A DNA stretch of 64,000 nucleotides from Candidatus Gastranaerophilales bacterium (GTDB lineage: Bacteria; Cyanobacteriota; Vampirovibrionia; Gastranaerophilales; Gastranaerophilaceae): NCBI GenBank assembly GCA_944324165.1, contig CALUVG010000003.1, positions 55,914 to 119,913 on the forward strand, in the 5' to 3' direction. Every line of letters begins with the position of its first letter. The stretch's first letter is position 1. The notes under the pieces were generated by a model that was given only the letters and a program-made list of their open reading frames with translations, was not told the origin of the DNA and did not search any database. Position numbers and translations under genes: made by a program. Below are positions 25,940-35,132 of the stretch, one piece after another.

Positions 25940-26548
25940 TTATTTTATAACAAAATCTCCGGCACGAGATCTGCCTCGATCTGAATAACTGCTTTCAAAC
26001 CCTGAGCTGAGGGATTCTGAGCGAAGTTTTTCCATATATATTTGACCGTTTTTAACGACTTGTTGCAGCTGCGTCAAATCTTGTTCAAGATTTGTAAGAA
26101 CTTGTTCTGCATACAACTCAGCTCCTTCACGTGTTTTCATTGCATCTTCTGTTGCCTGAAGTCTTATGTTTTCAGCTTCTTCTGATGCTTTGCGTTTGAT
26201 TTCTTCGCATTCCTGTTGAACTTGAGTTCTAATTCTGATACCTTCACGTTCTAAAGCTTTTATAAAATCAGCCTCGCTTAATTTTCTATCAGCTTCCATT
26301 TGTGCATCATTTATAATTTTTTCAGCTTTTTGTTGTGCTTCAATCTGCATTTCTTCTCTACGTCTTAAAAATGCTCTTGCTTCCTGAACTTCTACAGGTA
26401 AAGATGCATAAATTCTATCAATTAACGTTTCTATTTCTTTGGTTTTTACCACGGTAAATTTGCGGGGTATAATTGGAAACCCTTCCTCCAAAGCTATTTC
26501 TAACATTTTTAATAAATCATATACGCCATTTTGTTGCATGGTTATCAC
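25940..26548 (-). CDS. Coiled-coil protein, DivIVA/ATPase-b-like
   Basis: 202 residues. The N terminus is a short conserved-looking region (VYDLLKMLEIALEEGFPIIP; KEIETLIDRIYASLPVEVQE), followed by a continuous charged coiled coil (EEMQIEAQQKAEKIINDAQM, CEEIKRKASEEAENIRLQAT) and a Ser/Arg-rich tail ending AGDFVIK. Similar proteins next to coaD in other phyla are annotated as hypothetical or ATPase-like; no function is established. It lies 77 bases downstream of coaD on the same strand. Confidence 0.8.
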   Translation of the reverse strand: MITMQQNGVYDLLKMLEIALEEGFPIIPRKFTVVKTKEIETLIDRIYASLPVEVQEARAFLRRREEMQIEAQQKAEKIINDAQMEADRKLSEADFIKALEREGIRIRTQVQQECEEIKRKASEEAENIRLQATEDAMKTREGAELYAEQVLTNLEQDLTQLQQVVKNGQIYMEKLRSESLSSGFESSYSDRGRSRAGDFVIK

Positions 26549-26625
26549 ATTTCCCTTTCAATAATTACATTTTACAAAAGCTAAAAAAAATTGTCAAATA
26601 GTTGAGGCATGAAAAACAGCTTATA

Positions 26626-27105
26626 TTAACATTTATTGCGTTTATTCAGATATTCCTCTACAGGAGCAGGGACAAATTTTGAAATATCACCGCCGTTCAA
26701 AAATATTTCTTTTATAGTGCTGGATGAGATAAAGTTATATTTAGGTTTTGTAATCAAAAATACAGTTTTTATATCACTTGATAAGGCACTGTTGGCTTGA
26801 GAAAGCTGCATTTCATATTCAAAATCGGAAACTGCACGAAGACCGCGTAAAAGGATTTGTGCTCCTTTTCGTTTGGCATATTCAATCGTAAGCCCTTCAA
26901 AGCTGTCCACTTCAACATTTTCAAGATGTTGAACGCTTTCTTTTATAAGGTTTACACGCTCATCAACAGTTAAAAATGATTTTTTTTCTGAATTTTTTGC
27001 AACCGCAATAATCACTTTGTCAAATATTTCGGTGCCGGTGTGTAAAACATCAAGATGTCCTTTGGTTATCGGGTCAAAACTACCCGGATATATTGCTATT
27101 TTCAT
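26626..27105 (-). CDS. coaD: Phosphopantetheine adenylyltransferase
   Basis: 159 residues, the usual length. YPGSFDPITKGHLDVL contains the nucleotidyltransferase (T/H)xGH motif, LLRGLRAVSDFEYE is the pantetheine site and ISSSTIKEI the ISSTxxR-type ATP motif. It makes dephospho-CoA from 4'-phosphopantetheine and ATP, the fourth step of CoA synthesis. Confidence 0.96.
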   Translation of the reverse strand: MKIAIYPGSFDPITKGHLDVLHTGTEIFDKVIIAVAKNSEKKSFLTVDERVNLIKESVQHLENVEVDSFEGLTIEYAKRKGAQILLRGLRAVSDFEYEMQLSQANSALSSDIKTVFLITKPKYNFISSSTIKEIFLNGGDISKFVPAPVEEYLNKRNKC

Positions 27106-27308
27106 ATATATTTAATCCTTTATTAAAGCATAAATAATTATAATCCAAATATTTTCACCGAAAGATTAAGAATTGTAACAAAATTTATTTAGTATGTCAA
27201 TTTTATATACTTAAAATACTTTATATATATACGAGGACGACATAAAGAGATTTATAAAATACTACCTTCTACTACCTACTACACGAGAATTAAAGAAAAA
27301 GATTTTAC

Positions 27309-27335
27309 AGCCGCGGCGCAAGCCCGGCTTTTTTA
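27309..27335 (+). terminator. Plus-strand intrinsic terminator, possible end of a small RNA
   Basis: AGCCG-C-GGC-GCAA-GCC-CGGCT, a stem with one bulge and a GCAA tetraloop, followed by six to seven T. It points to plus-strand transcripts, yet coaD and recF on either side are on the minus strand. The 200 bases upstream have no credible ORF and contain a CTACCT-rich stretch (27264-27285), so a small RNA ending here is possible. Confidence 0.6.
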
Positions 27336-27365
27336 TTTATAATTTATATAAAAAAATCCCGAGTT

Positions 27366-28460
27366 TTATTCAACAATTGTCCCATTTTCTATTTTGTATA
27401 TTTTGACATCTTTCAGAAACTCTTCTTCAAAAAGAATTGTATCAACCGAAGTTATTACGGTTTGAGTTTTGTCATTTATGGACTTAAGCAGATAGTTTTG
27501 TCGTAAATCATCAAGTTCGGCAAGTACATCGTCAAGGAGCAAAATTGGTTCATCCCCTGTTTTATCCGTAATTATATCCAATTCTGACAACTTTAGAGCC
27601 AGCACTATTGTACGCTGCTGTCCTTGAGATGCATATTTAGTGGCTTCATTACTATTTATAAAAAATGTAATATCATCACGATGCGGTCCGACACATGATT
27701 GTCCGCGGCGAAGTTCTTCTGTTTTGCGTTCTTCAAGTGATTGTTTGAAAGCATCGGCAATTTCGTCTACTTCAGTTTCGTCATTAAGAAAAGAACAAGA
27801 ATATTCAATTTTTAGCTCTTCAGTTTCAGAAATTATAAGATGTTTTTCTTTCGCAATTTTTTCTATTTCTTTCAGAAATTTTTTTCGTAAATATATTATA
27901 TTGCTGCCGGTAATAGTTAATTGTTCGTTGTAAACATCAAGCAGTGTTTCATTGATGAGACCTTCTTTAAGAAAATTATTTTTTTGAATACGTATTTTAT
28001 CGTACTTGGAGAGTCTTTCATCGTAAGCGGGGTATACCTGTGAAATTGCTCTGTCAAGCCAGTCGCGTCTGTCCGACGGATTTCCGCGCAGCAGCAGTAA
28101 ATCAGAGGTTGAAAATAATACTGTTCTTAATACTGATTTAAAGTTTTTAGGAGTTGTCTTTACTCCGTTAACTTTTAATTCGCGGGATTTTTCACGGTTG
28201 TAAGAATAGCTCAATTCTATATCCGTATTTGATTTTGTTATATTTGCTTTTATCTCAAGCGTATTAGTATCAAAATTTATTAATTCAATATTGTTGGATG
28301 TTCTCGGGCTTTTTAAACAGGACAGAAAATAGATACTTTCCAGAATATTTGTTTTACCCTGAGCATTTTTGCCTATAATCAATATTTTATTTGACTCAAA
28401 ATCAAGCGTGAGATTTTTACAATTTCTGTAATCTGTTAGTTTTAAATCCACAAGTCTCAT
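27366..28460 (-). CDS. recF: DNA replication and repair protein RecF
   Basis: About 364 residues from MRLVDLKLTDYRNCKNL; five extra in-frame residues upstream are possible. Walker A is GKNAQGKTNILE, the ABC-type signature ASQGQQRTIVLALKLSELDI and Walker B ILLLDDVLAELD. It loads RecA at gaps with RecO and RecR. It stands away from dnaA/dnaN/gyrB here, with a plus-strand gene divergent from it. Confidence 0.95.
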   Translation of the reverse strand: MRLVDLKLTDYRNCKNLTLDFESNKILIIGKNAQGKTNILESIYFLSCLKSPRTSNNIELINFDTNTLEIKANITKSNTDIELSYSYNREKSRELKVNGVKTTPKNFKSVLRTVLFSTSDLLLLRGNPSDRRDWLDRAISQVYPAYDERLSKYDKIRIQKNNFLKEGLINETLLDVYNEQLTITGSNIIYLRKKFLKEIEKIAKEKHLIISETEELKIEYSCSFLNDETEVDEIADAFKQSLEERKTEELRRGQSCVGPHRDDITFFINSNEATKYASQGQQRTIVLALKLSELDIITDKTGDEPILLLDDVLAELDDLRQNYLLKSINDKTQTVITSVDTILFEEEFLKDVKIYKIENGTIVE

Positions 28461-28559
28461 ACATTTATTATACATTAAACACAGTATTTATTGTGTAAAA
28501 ATTAGACGGGTGAGAAATTTTATTATATAATAAGAATAAAGATATAAAGAAAGGAAAAT

Positions 28560-28811
28560 ATGTTACCGATTATATCAGAAGAAAATGCAGCATCCGTATT
28601 CAGCCAGATCTTCAAAGATATACCGACATGGCGGAAAAAGATGATTCATTATATAAAGGATGAGAATCCTGAAATTAATACTGCGATTATAGAAGCAGCT
28701 AATCAAACGGATTTAGATCCCAAGGCTGTTGCTTTGGGCGCATATATGACTTATTTATTGATAGAATTAGCGATGAAAGAAAACGAATCAATTATGAATT
28801 TTTCAGATTAA
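28560..28811 (+). CDS. Small conserved-looking protein upstream of pilT
   Basis: 83 residues with an AAAGGAAA site. All helical by appearance (ENAASVFSQIFKDIPTWRKK; AVALGAYMTYLLIELAMKEN). It has no signal or membrane segment and no recognised domain. The stop lies 14 bases before pilT on the same strand, so the two are co-transcribed and it may act in the pilus system. Confidence 0.7.
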   Translation: MLPIISEENAASVFSQIFKDIPTWRKKMIHYIKDENPEINTAIIEAANQTDLDPKAVALGAYMTYLLIELAMKENESIMNFSD

Positions 28812-28825
28812 AAGGACGGGATTGA

Positions 28826-29887
28826 ATGGCAATAGAAGAATTATTGGAAAGAATGGTAAAAGACGGCGGAAGTGACTTACATATATCAAGCAACTTACCG
28901 CCAGTAGCACGTATAGATGGCAATTTAAAAAGATATGATATGCCTCCTTTAATGCCTGATGAAGTTGAAAATCTATTGTTTCCAATGCTAACTAATGAAC
29001 AGAGAAGACGTCTGGAACAGGATTGGGAGCTTGATTTTTCTTATGGTATTGAAGGTGTGAGCCGTTTTAGGGTAAATTTTTATAAAGATAAGGGCAACTA
29101 TGCAGCTGCATTCAGAACGATTACCTCAACCGTCCCGTCATTTGAACAATTGGGATTGCCGGATATTGTAAGAAAAACTTCTGAAAAGCCGCGAGGTCTG
29201 GTACTTGTAACGGGTCCTACAGGTTCAGGTAAATCAACAACGCTTGCGGCAATGATTGATTATATAAACACAACCAAATCAATGCATATTTTGACTATTG
29301 AAGACCCTATTGAATATATACACACATCAAAACAAAGTATAATTCACCAGCGTGAATTAGGTATGGATACCCGTTCATTCTCTAATGCTTTACGTTCAGC
29401 ACTTCGTGAAGACCCTGATATCATTCTGGTAGGTGAGATGCGTGACCATGAAACCATAGCTCTTGCATTGACTGCGGCTGAAACCGGTCACCTTGTTTTC
29501 GGAACATTACACACATCTTCTGCCGCACAGACAATTGACCGTATTATTGACGTATTCCCGGAAGGTCAGCAGCAGCAAATTCGTGTTCAGCTTGCTAACT
29601 CTCTTGTTGCGGTATTTGCGCAGACACTATTGCCAAGACTACAAGCAAACGGAAGCAAGAAGGGTCGTGTTATGGCTCAAGAAATCATGCTTGTTACACC
29701 GGCTATATCAAACCTTATAAGAGAAGCAAAAGCTGCTCAGATATATTCAACGATCCAAATGAATCAGGGATTAGGTATGCAAACGCTTGAAATGTCTCTA
29801 GCTAACCTGCATAGAGAAGGTAAAATTACTCTTGAAGATGCAATGGCTAGATCTTCCCGTCCTGAAGAGTTGAAACGCCTAATGTAA
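28826..29887 (+). CDS. pilT: Twitching motility ATPase PilT
   Basis: 353 residues. The N-terminal domain begins ELLERMVKDGGSDLHIS; the ATPase domain has Walker A GPTGSGKST, the Asp box IEDPIEY, Walker B EDPDIILVGEMRD and the His box ETGHLVFGTLHT. It is a hexameric ATPase that drives retraction of type IV pili. It matches the several pilin-like genes in the window; no pilB or pilC is adjacent. Confidence 0.95.
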   Translation: MAIEELLERMVKDGGSDLHISSNLPPVARIDGNLKRYDMPPLMPDEVENLLFPMLTNEQRRRLEQDWELDFSYGIEGVSRFRVNFYKDKGNYAAAFRTITSTVPSFEQLGLPDIVRKTSEKPRGLVLVTGPTGSGKSTTLAAMIDYINTTKSMHILTIEDPIEYIHTSKQSIIHQRELGMDTRSFSNALRSALREDPDIILVGEMRDHETIALALTAAETGHLVFGTLHTSSAAQTIDRIIDVFPEGQQQQIRVQLANSLVAVFAQTLLPRLQANGSKKGRVMAQEIMLVTPAISNLIREAKAAQIYSTIQMNQGLGMQTLEMSLANLHREGKITLEDAMARSSRPEELKRLM

Positions 29888-29984
29888 ATAACAATTTATA
29901 AATATTTTTGTTGAATTAAGTATGTAATATATAAAAATAGACCGATTTGTAATTTTATGCTAGTATCTAGTCGGAGAATGCAAA

Positions 29985-31586
29985 ATGTTACAAACTCAGG
30001 CAAAACTTCTAAGCGGTGCTCAAATTCTTATCAATACCTTGCAAAAAAACAGTGTTGATAGTATTTTCGGCTATCCCGGCGGCGTTGTGCTGGATGTTTA
30101 TGATGGACTTTCCAAACAAAACATAATAAAGCATTATCTGGTACGCCATGAACAGTCAGCCGTACATGCTGCAGAAGGTTATGCCGGAATGTCCGGTAAA
30201 ACAGGGGTTGTTCTTGTCACGTCTGGACCGGGAGCTACCAATATTTTAACCGGTGTTGCTGATGCTTATTCTGACAGCATACCACTTGTTGTAATTACCG
30301 GACAGGTTGATAAAAACCTTCTGGGCAAAAATGCATTTCAGGAAATAAATATTATTGAGATAACAAAAAGCTGTACTAAGGCAGGCTTTCAAGTAACAGA
30401 TGTTAATAATCTGGAAGAGACATTAAATAAGGCATTTGAGCTTTCTCAAAAAGGTAAAAAAGGACCGGTTATTGTTGATATTACCAGGAATGTGTTTTCA
30501 GAATTTGCTCAATACAAAAATCAATCCCTGCCTCAACATTCCTATGAGACAATAGATTCATTGCAAGAGCTTGACAATGCAGAGCTGTTAATATCACAAT
30601 CTAAAAGACCAATCATTCTTGCAGGGGCTGGAGTGTTAAATTCCGGTGCGCAAAAAGAATTATTTGATTTCGCAAAATTTATAAATGCTCCGGTTGTTTC
30701 CACTATGATGGGACTTGGGGCTTATCCGCTTGAGGATGAAAATTATTTTGGTATGCCGGGTATTTATGGACATAATTCAGCAAATGAAGTCTTAAGAAGA
30801 TCCGATTTAATTATACTTCTTGGTGCCCGATTTAATGATCGTATTTCATCTGTTTTTAATGCTGAGGATTTAAATAAAAATATTTTACAGGTTGATATCA
30901 ATTCCGAAGAATTAGGTAGAAATATAGCTATAAATACCGGTATCTGTTCTGATATTAAAGTATTTTTGCAGCATTTAAAAGTTAGTGCAAAAGACAGAGC
31001 ATGGCTGGACTCCGTATTATTTTTTAAAAGTTTAAATACTGTTATGGAACGCCATTCTAATCTTTTACATTCAGTTGATGTAATAAACGAAATTTATAAA
31101 TATGCTGATACAGTTACAACAGAAGTTGGACAGCATCAGATTTTTGCCGTTCAAAATTACAAGCCGAACATAAAACTTATAACATCAGGAGGGTTTGGCA
31201 CGATGGGATTCGGGCTGCCTGCGGCTATCGGGGCTGCTGTTGCAAGCCCTGACAAACCGATAGTCTGCCTTGCCGGTGACGGGTCAATTCAGATGAATAT
31301 TCAAGAACTTGCAACGATTAAGGATTATAATCTGCCTGTGAAAATTGTAATTTTTAATAATGGATATCTTGGTATGGTGCGTCAATTACAGGAAAACAAT
31401 TTCAGCGGCAATTATTATGAAACAAAAATCAGTAATCCTGATTTTGTGACCCTTGCACATAGTTATGGTATAAGTGCTGCGCGTGCACATAATAAAGCTG
31501 AATTACACTCGGTATTAAAAATGGCATTTGCTGATAATGAGCCGTTTGTTGCAGAAATTGTTATTGAACCGTTTGAATTAGTATAG
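29985..31586 (+). CDS. ilvB: Acetolactate synthase large subunit (or related TPP enzyme)
   Basis: 533 residues. The N-terminal TPP-binding part has IFGYPGGVVLDVYD and the catalytic Glu in RHEQSAVHAAEGYA; the C-terminal TPP motif starts GDGSIQMNIQE and ends FNNGYLGMVRQ. It condenses two pyruvates to acetolactate, or pyruvate with 2-oxobutyrate. It is a little shorter than many IlvB proteins and no small subunit (ilvN) is adjacent, so a catabolic or stand-alone role is possible. Its end overlaps the convergent UbiA gene by 26 bases. Confidence 0.9.
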   Translation: MLQTQAKLLSGAQILINTLQKNSVDSIFGYPGGVVLDVYDGLSKQNIIKHYLVRHEQSAVHAAEGYAGMSGKTGVVLVTSGPGATNILTGVADAYSDSIPLVVITGQVDKNLLGKNAFQEINIIEITKSCTKAGFQVTDVNNLEETLNKAFELSQKGKKGPVIVDITRNVFSEFAQYKNQSLPQHSYETIDSLQELDNAELLISQSKRPIILAGAGVLNSGAQKELFDFAKFINAPVVSTMMGLGAYPLEDENYFGMPGIYGHNSANEVLRRSDLIILLGARFNDRISSVFNAEDLNKNILQVDINSEELGRNIAINTGICSDIKVFLQHLKVSAKDRAWLDSVLFFKSLNTVMERHSNLLHSVDVINEIYKYADTVTTEVGQHQIFAVQNYKPNIKLITSGGFGTMGFGLPAAIGAAVASPDKPIVCLAGDGSIQMNIQELATIKDYNLPVKIVIFNNGYLGMVRQLQENNFSGNYYETKISNPDFVTLAHSYGISAARAHNKAELHSVLKMAFADNEPFVAEIVIEPFELV

Positions 31587-32532
31587 CAATACTCATTAAA
31601 ATACAAAATTGCATCATTAAGTTTCTTGCCTGAAAAAGGGTAAAATAAAATCCGAAACTTCCTTCCTGCAAATAAAATTTTTGATTTTCAAAAGGCAAAT
31701 TCCACCAGTGTACATTTGGAATACGACTTTTTTCAAATATTTTGGTTTCTTTGTATGTAATTATTGCAAGCGGTATTGTTAAAAAAGTTATAAAAAGATA
31801 CAGGTTGTGACTTACAAAAGCTAAAACTGCAGTCATTATATAGCCGAAACTGTAAAATAAAATAAGTAATTTTAATGCTTTATTTTTATCACCAATTCTG
31901 CAGCAAAGTGTTTTTTTATGATAAGTCATATCTCCTTCAAAGTCCAGAAGTGTGTGAACATACAAAAAGCCCAGTGTAAACATTACAACCGCAAGTGAGA
32001 GCATAAAAACTTCAAGAGAAAATGTTTTGGTCATCACAAAATACACACCTTCAAACATTAATGGTCCGTATGCAATAAAAACAACCGCTTCACTCAATCC
32101 TACAAGTGAACATTTTTGGTATAAAAGTGTAACAAGAGCTCCTACAAGTGCAAGTGCTATAACCGGCAAACCGGCTTTTAATGTTAAAACTATTCCTATT
32201 ATTGCGGCTATGGCACAATATATTATTACCATTCTAAATATTTGTTGCGGAGTTACGCGATTTTCAAAAATATGTGCGCATTTACATTTCTGGGCAGATT
32301 GAATGTATTTCTCGTCTTTACAAAGAATTTTGTAATCGCAGTAATCATCAATGAGATTGGTTGCAAGATGTGCAAAAATAATGCCGACCAGTGCCAGCAG
32401 CCCGTTGAAAATATCTCCGTTGTACTTTATTCCCCACAAAAATGCCACAAGCCAGGACATTACGGTCATAGGCAGTGCAAAGGCGCGAGAGCAGTCAATC
32501 CAGAATAAAAAACGTTCAAAAACTTTTCTCAT
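31561..32532 (-). CDS. UbiA-family prenyltransferase
   Basis: 323 residues, about eight membrane helices. The two Asp-rich motifs are NLIDDYCDYK near residue 62 and DFEGDMTYHKKT near residue 205, the NDxxDxxxD and DxxxD sites that bind prenyl diphosphate through magnesium. An extra Lys/Cys-rich loop (KYIQSAQKCKCAH) follows the first motif. It may attach a prenyl chain to an aromatic ring, as MenA or UbiA do, but no other quinone genes are near. It overlaps the small upstream gene by 4 bases. Confidence 0.82.
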   Translation of the reverse strand: MRKVFERFLFWIDCSRAFALPMTVMSWLVAFLWGIKYNGDIFNGLLALVGIIFAHLATNLIDDYCDYKILCKDEKYIQSAQKCKCAHIFENRVTPQQIFRMVIIYCAIAAIIGIVLTLKAGLPVIALALVGALVTLLYQKCSLVGLSEAVVFIAYGPLMFEGVYFVMTKTFSLEVFMLSLAVVMFTLGFLYVHTLLDFEGDMTYHKKTLCCRIGDKNKALKLLILFYSFGYIMTAVLAFVSHNLYLFITFLTIPLAIITYKETKIFEKSRIPNVHWWNLPFENQKFYLQEGSFGFYFTLFQARNLMMQFCILMSIAILIQTVQ

Positions 32533-32747
32533 TTAATAAGGCATCCCATTTTAACAACGTCTTCATAGTCGGCTCCGCCTTCAAGTAATTCTTCAGCAGT
32601 CAGTCCAAAAAGTGTTATAAGACTTATTGCATTGTTATCGTTATCTTTGAGATATTTGACAGCCTCACTGACAGCCTCTTCTCTTGAAAGCTTGTAAAAA
32701 TCATCTAAATCTCCGCGTCTAAATCCCCGTTTTTTGGCTTTTCCCAT
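32529..32747 (-). CDS. Small unknown protein
   Basis: 72 residues: basic start MGKAKKRGFRRGDLDDFY, then SREEAVSEAVKYLKDND and an acidic end (EELLEGGADYEDVVKMGC). Its start overlaps the stop of the ROK kinase as TAATG and its end overlaps the UbiA gene, so it lies within an operon. No domain recognised. Confidence 0.72.
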   Translation of the reverse strand: MGKAKKRGFRRGDLDDFYKLSREEAVSEAVKYLKDNDNNAISLITLFGLTAEELLEGGADYEDVVKMGCLIK

Positions 32748-33622
32748 TAGTTCTTTACTCCTAATGCCAGAAGTGCCGCACCTATCATGCCTGAATAATT
32801 GCCTGCCTGAGCTTTCACTATTCTTGTTGGAGTTGTTACTATTTCTGAATTAACTTTTTCGGTTAAGTATTCTGTATCAACAAATTCAGCCATTGAGCCG
32901 GACAAAACAATAACATCAGGATCAAACAAATTAGCCAGACCAATTAAACCTTCAAGAATATCATTTTCCCATTTCTTAAATATTGCGGTCATTTTTGCGT
33001 CACCTTTTTGCCAGCCGTCAATGACATCGTAAGTCGTAACATCTTTATTATTAAGCATCTCTTCTGCAGTGAGTTTCAACCCTGTTCCGGAGGCATAAAT
33101 TTCAAAACAATCCCATGCGCCGCAGGTACATTTTCTATGTTTATCTGTACGCATTTTAAAATGCATTTCTCCTGCAGCACCGTTTTTCCCTTTATATAAT
33201 TTATTATCAAGAATTATACCTCCGCCAACACCTGTTCCAAGGGTTATCATAATGGAATAAGGCATTCCTTTGGACGCTCCGATAATATGTTCAGCCCAGG
33301 CTGCAGCATTTGCATCATTTTCAACAAATACACGCTTTTTACTCAGGGACGTAAAGTTCATTTTAGGATAACCTTCCGCAATATTCCCTGTTGAGCCTAA
33401 AATACCGTTATTACTGTTATTAACAGCCCCGCAGGTTGCGAATGCTATAACATCAACTTCGTTTTCGTATTTTTGAATAATATCTTTAAATATTTTTTCT
33501 ATTTCTTCAAATGTCTTTGGGGTATGACGTTTTTCTATTTCAGAAATAATTTCGCCGTTTTCATTAATAATAGTATTATAAATTTTTGTTCCGCCAACAT
33601 CAATAGCTAAAGCTTTTTTCAT
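32747..33622 (-). CDS. ROK-family sugar kinase (glucokinase or ManNAc kinase)
   Basis: 291 residues. ATP motif AIDVGGTKIYNTI; sugar site ENDANAAAWAEHIIG; glycine-rich TLGTGVGGGIILD; zinc site CTCGAWDCFEIYASG. It phosphorylates a hexose or N-acetylhexosamine. The neighbouring nanE, 8 bases upstream in the same direction, suggests N-acetylmannosamine as the substrate, giving the ManNAc-6-phosphate that NanE uses. Glucokinase is the alternative. Confidence 0.88.
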   Translation of the reverse strand: MKKALAIDVGGTKIYNTIINENGEIISEIEKRHTPKTFEEIEKIFKDIIQKYENEVDVIAFATCGAVNNSNNGILGSTGNIAEGYPKMNFTSLSKKRVFVENDANAAAWAEHIIGASKGMPYSIMITLGTGVGGGIILDNKLYKGKNGAAGEMHFKMRTDKHRKCTCGAWDCFEIYASGTGLKLTAEEMLNNKDVTTYDVIDGWQKGDAKMTAIFKKWENDILEGLIGLANLFDPDVIVLSGSMAEFVDTEYLTEKVNSEIVTTPTRIVKAQAGNYSGMIGAALLALGVKN

Positions 33623-33630
33623 GACACCTC

Positions 33631-34320
33631 TTATTTTTTTCTTTGGACAAATCTTTTAGTAATTAATTGCGGACGTGTAATCGCAGATCCTATTACAACG
33701 CAATGTGCGCCCAGTTCAAAAGCTTTATCTACCTGTTCAGGCTCCCAGATTCGACCTTCAAGCACAACCGGTATATTTACTTCTTGAACCAGATTTTCTA
33801 ACAGTTCAAAATCCGGTCCTTCTCCTCTGTTTTGAGAGAACTGTGTATAACCGGAAAGTGTTGTCGAAAGCATATTTGCACCTAATTGTGCACAATTTAT
33901 ACCTTCTTCTACGGTAGAAATATCAGCCATAGAAACTCTTTTATTTATTTTAATATATTTAATTGTTTCAACCAGAGTGCTGTTATCAGGTCGCGGACGA
34001 GAAGTCCCGTCAAAAGCAATTACATCGGCTCCGACACTAATCAGACTCAAAACATCGTTAATAGTTGGAGTTATGTATACAATTTCCTGCCAGTTTTGCG
34101 GTATGATATCCGGCTTGGTTATCCCGATAACAGGGATGTCAAAGAGTGTTTTCGCATTTTTTACATCTCTTGTACCTGCTACACGAAGACCGCCTGCCCC
34201 GCCTTTAACAACAGATTTCATCATCGCAGCCATACATTTTTCAAGATATAAAGGCTCACTTGGCATTGCCTGTACTGAAACTACTACTTTATTTTTTAAC
34301 CTGTTAACTATATTATCCAT
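33631..34320 (-). CDS. nanE: N-acylglucosamine-6-phosphate 2-epimerase
   Basis: 229 residues from ATG at 34320 (MDNIVNRLKNKVVVSVQ). Family signatures are GGAGGLRVAG, IPVIGITKPD, VIAFDGTSRPRP and PVVLEGRIWEPEQV. It converts ManNAc-6-P to GlcNAc-6-P in sialic acid or amino-sugar use. A TATAAT box ends six bases before the start codon and no ribosome site exists, so the mRNA is probably leaderless. A longer frame to 34365 also has no ribosome site. Confidence 0.93.
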   Translation of the reverse strand: MDNIVNRLKNKVVVSVQAMPSEPLYLEKCMAAMMKSVVKGGAGGLRVAGTRDVKNAKTLFDIPVIGITKPDIIPQNWQEIVYITPTINDVLSLISVGADVIAFDGTSRPRPDNSTLVETIKYIKINKRVSMADISTVEEGINCAQLGANMLSTTLSGYTQFSQNRGEGPDFELLENLVQEVNIPVVLEGRIWEPEQVDKAFELGAHCVVIGSAITRPQLITKRFVQRKK

Positions 34321-34326
34321 ATTTTT

Positions 34327-34356
34327 ATTATACAATAGAATTAAAAGATTGCACAA
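34327..34356 (-). promoter_or_regulatory. Promoter giving a leaderless nanE mRNA
   Basis: TATAAT at 34327-34332 and TTGTGC at 34351-34356, spacer 18, on the minus strand. Initiation six to seven bases after the -10 box would fall on or next to the A of the ATG at 34320. Confidence 0.65.
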
Positions 34357-34376
34357 GATTTTCATAGGGGATTGTA

Positions 34377-35109
34377 ATGAATTTTATCAAAAAATATCGT
34401 TTAATCATTGTAATAGCACTTGCATCATTGATTATTAGAGTTATGAATTTGGATAAAGCCGGAGGGCTCTGGTACGATGAAGCAACTATTTATTCAATAG
34501 CGTCTAAAAGTTTTCCGCAAGGGATGATGCATGCTGATGCGCACAGATTTTTACTCTTTCCTTTGTATTATTTTGTTTATCACTTATGGATCAGCCTTTT
34601 AGGAAATTCAGATTTTATAATTAGATTAATGTCAGTATTTTTTGATGTTTTGAGTGTCGGGGCTGCTTATTTTGCGGGGATCGCACTTGGTGAATTCCTT
34701 AATAAGGATGAAAAGATAAATGAACGGATAGGAGTGACATATTCCTTGCTTTATGCCTTAAACTCCTCATTTATATATTATGCACAGGAAGCAAAATTTT
34801 ATTCACTAACATTTCTTCTTGTAAACTTTTTAATTATTTTCTGGCTAAAGTTTTTAAAACAGCAGGACAAAAAATCATCTGCTCTATTTTATCTCGCAAA
34901 TTTCTTTTTAATTTACACATATACCTCACAAATTCAGAAGACGCTCAAAAGACTTAATTGCAAATTCTCAAAATTACGAAAGCTATCCGCTGCAATTCTT
35001 AAGATTGTCCAAACTAAATAATGATTTGTTGAAAGTTTTACGCAAAGAAGGCAGACTGCAAAAACGAATTATGGTAAATAATTGGGAAATATTCGTATTT
35101 GATATATAA
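34377..35109 (+). pseudogene. Broken membrane glycosyltransferase (GT39/ArnT-like)
   Basis: The first 180 residues are a convincing GT-C glycosyltransferase: membrane helices, and the catalytic loop motif GGLWYDEATIYSIA with its Asp-Glu pair near residue 35. The frame breaks near 34925. After it, a different frame continues (PHKFRRRSKDLIAN, then QKRIMVNNWEIFVFDI) to a stop at 35109, reading like the real C-terminal end. Normal family members are roughly 450-600 residues, so several membrane helices are missing: an internal deletion with a frameshift. The annotated 214-residue ORF is only a remnant. Confidence 0.75.
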
Positions 35110-35132
35110 TAAATTTAAAAGAGGAAATAGTA

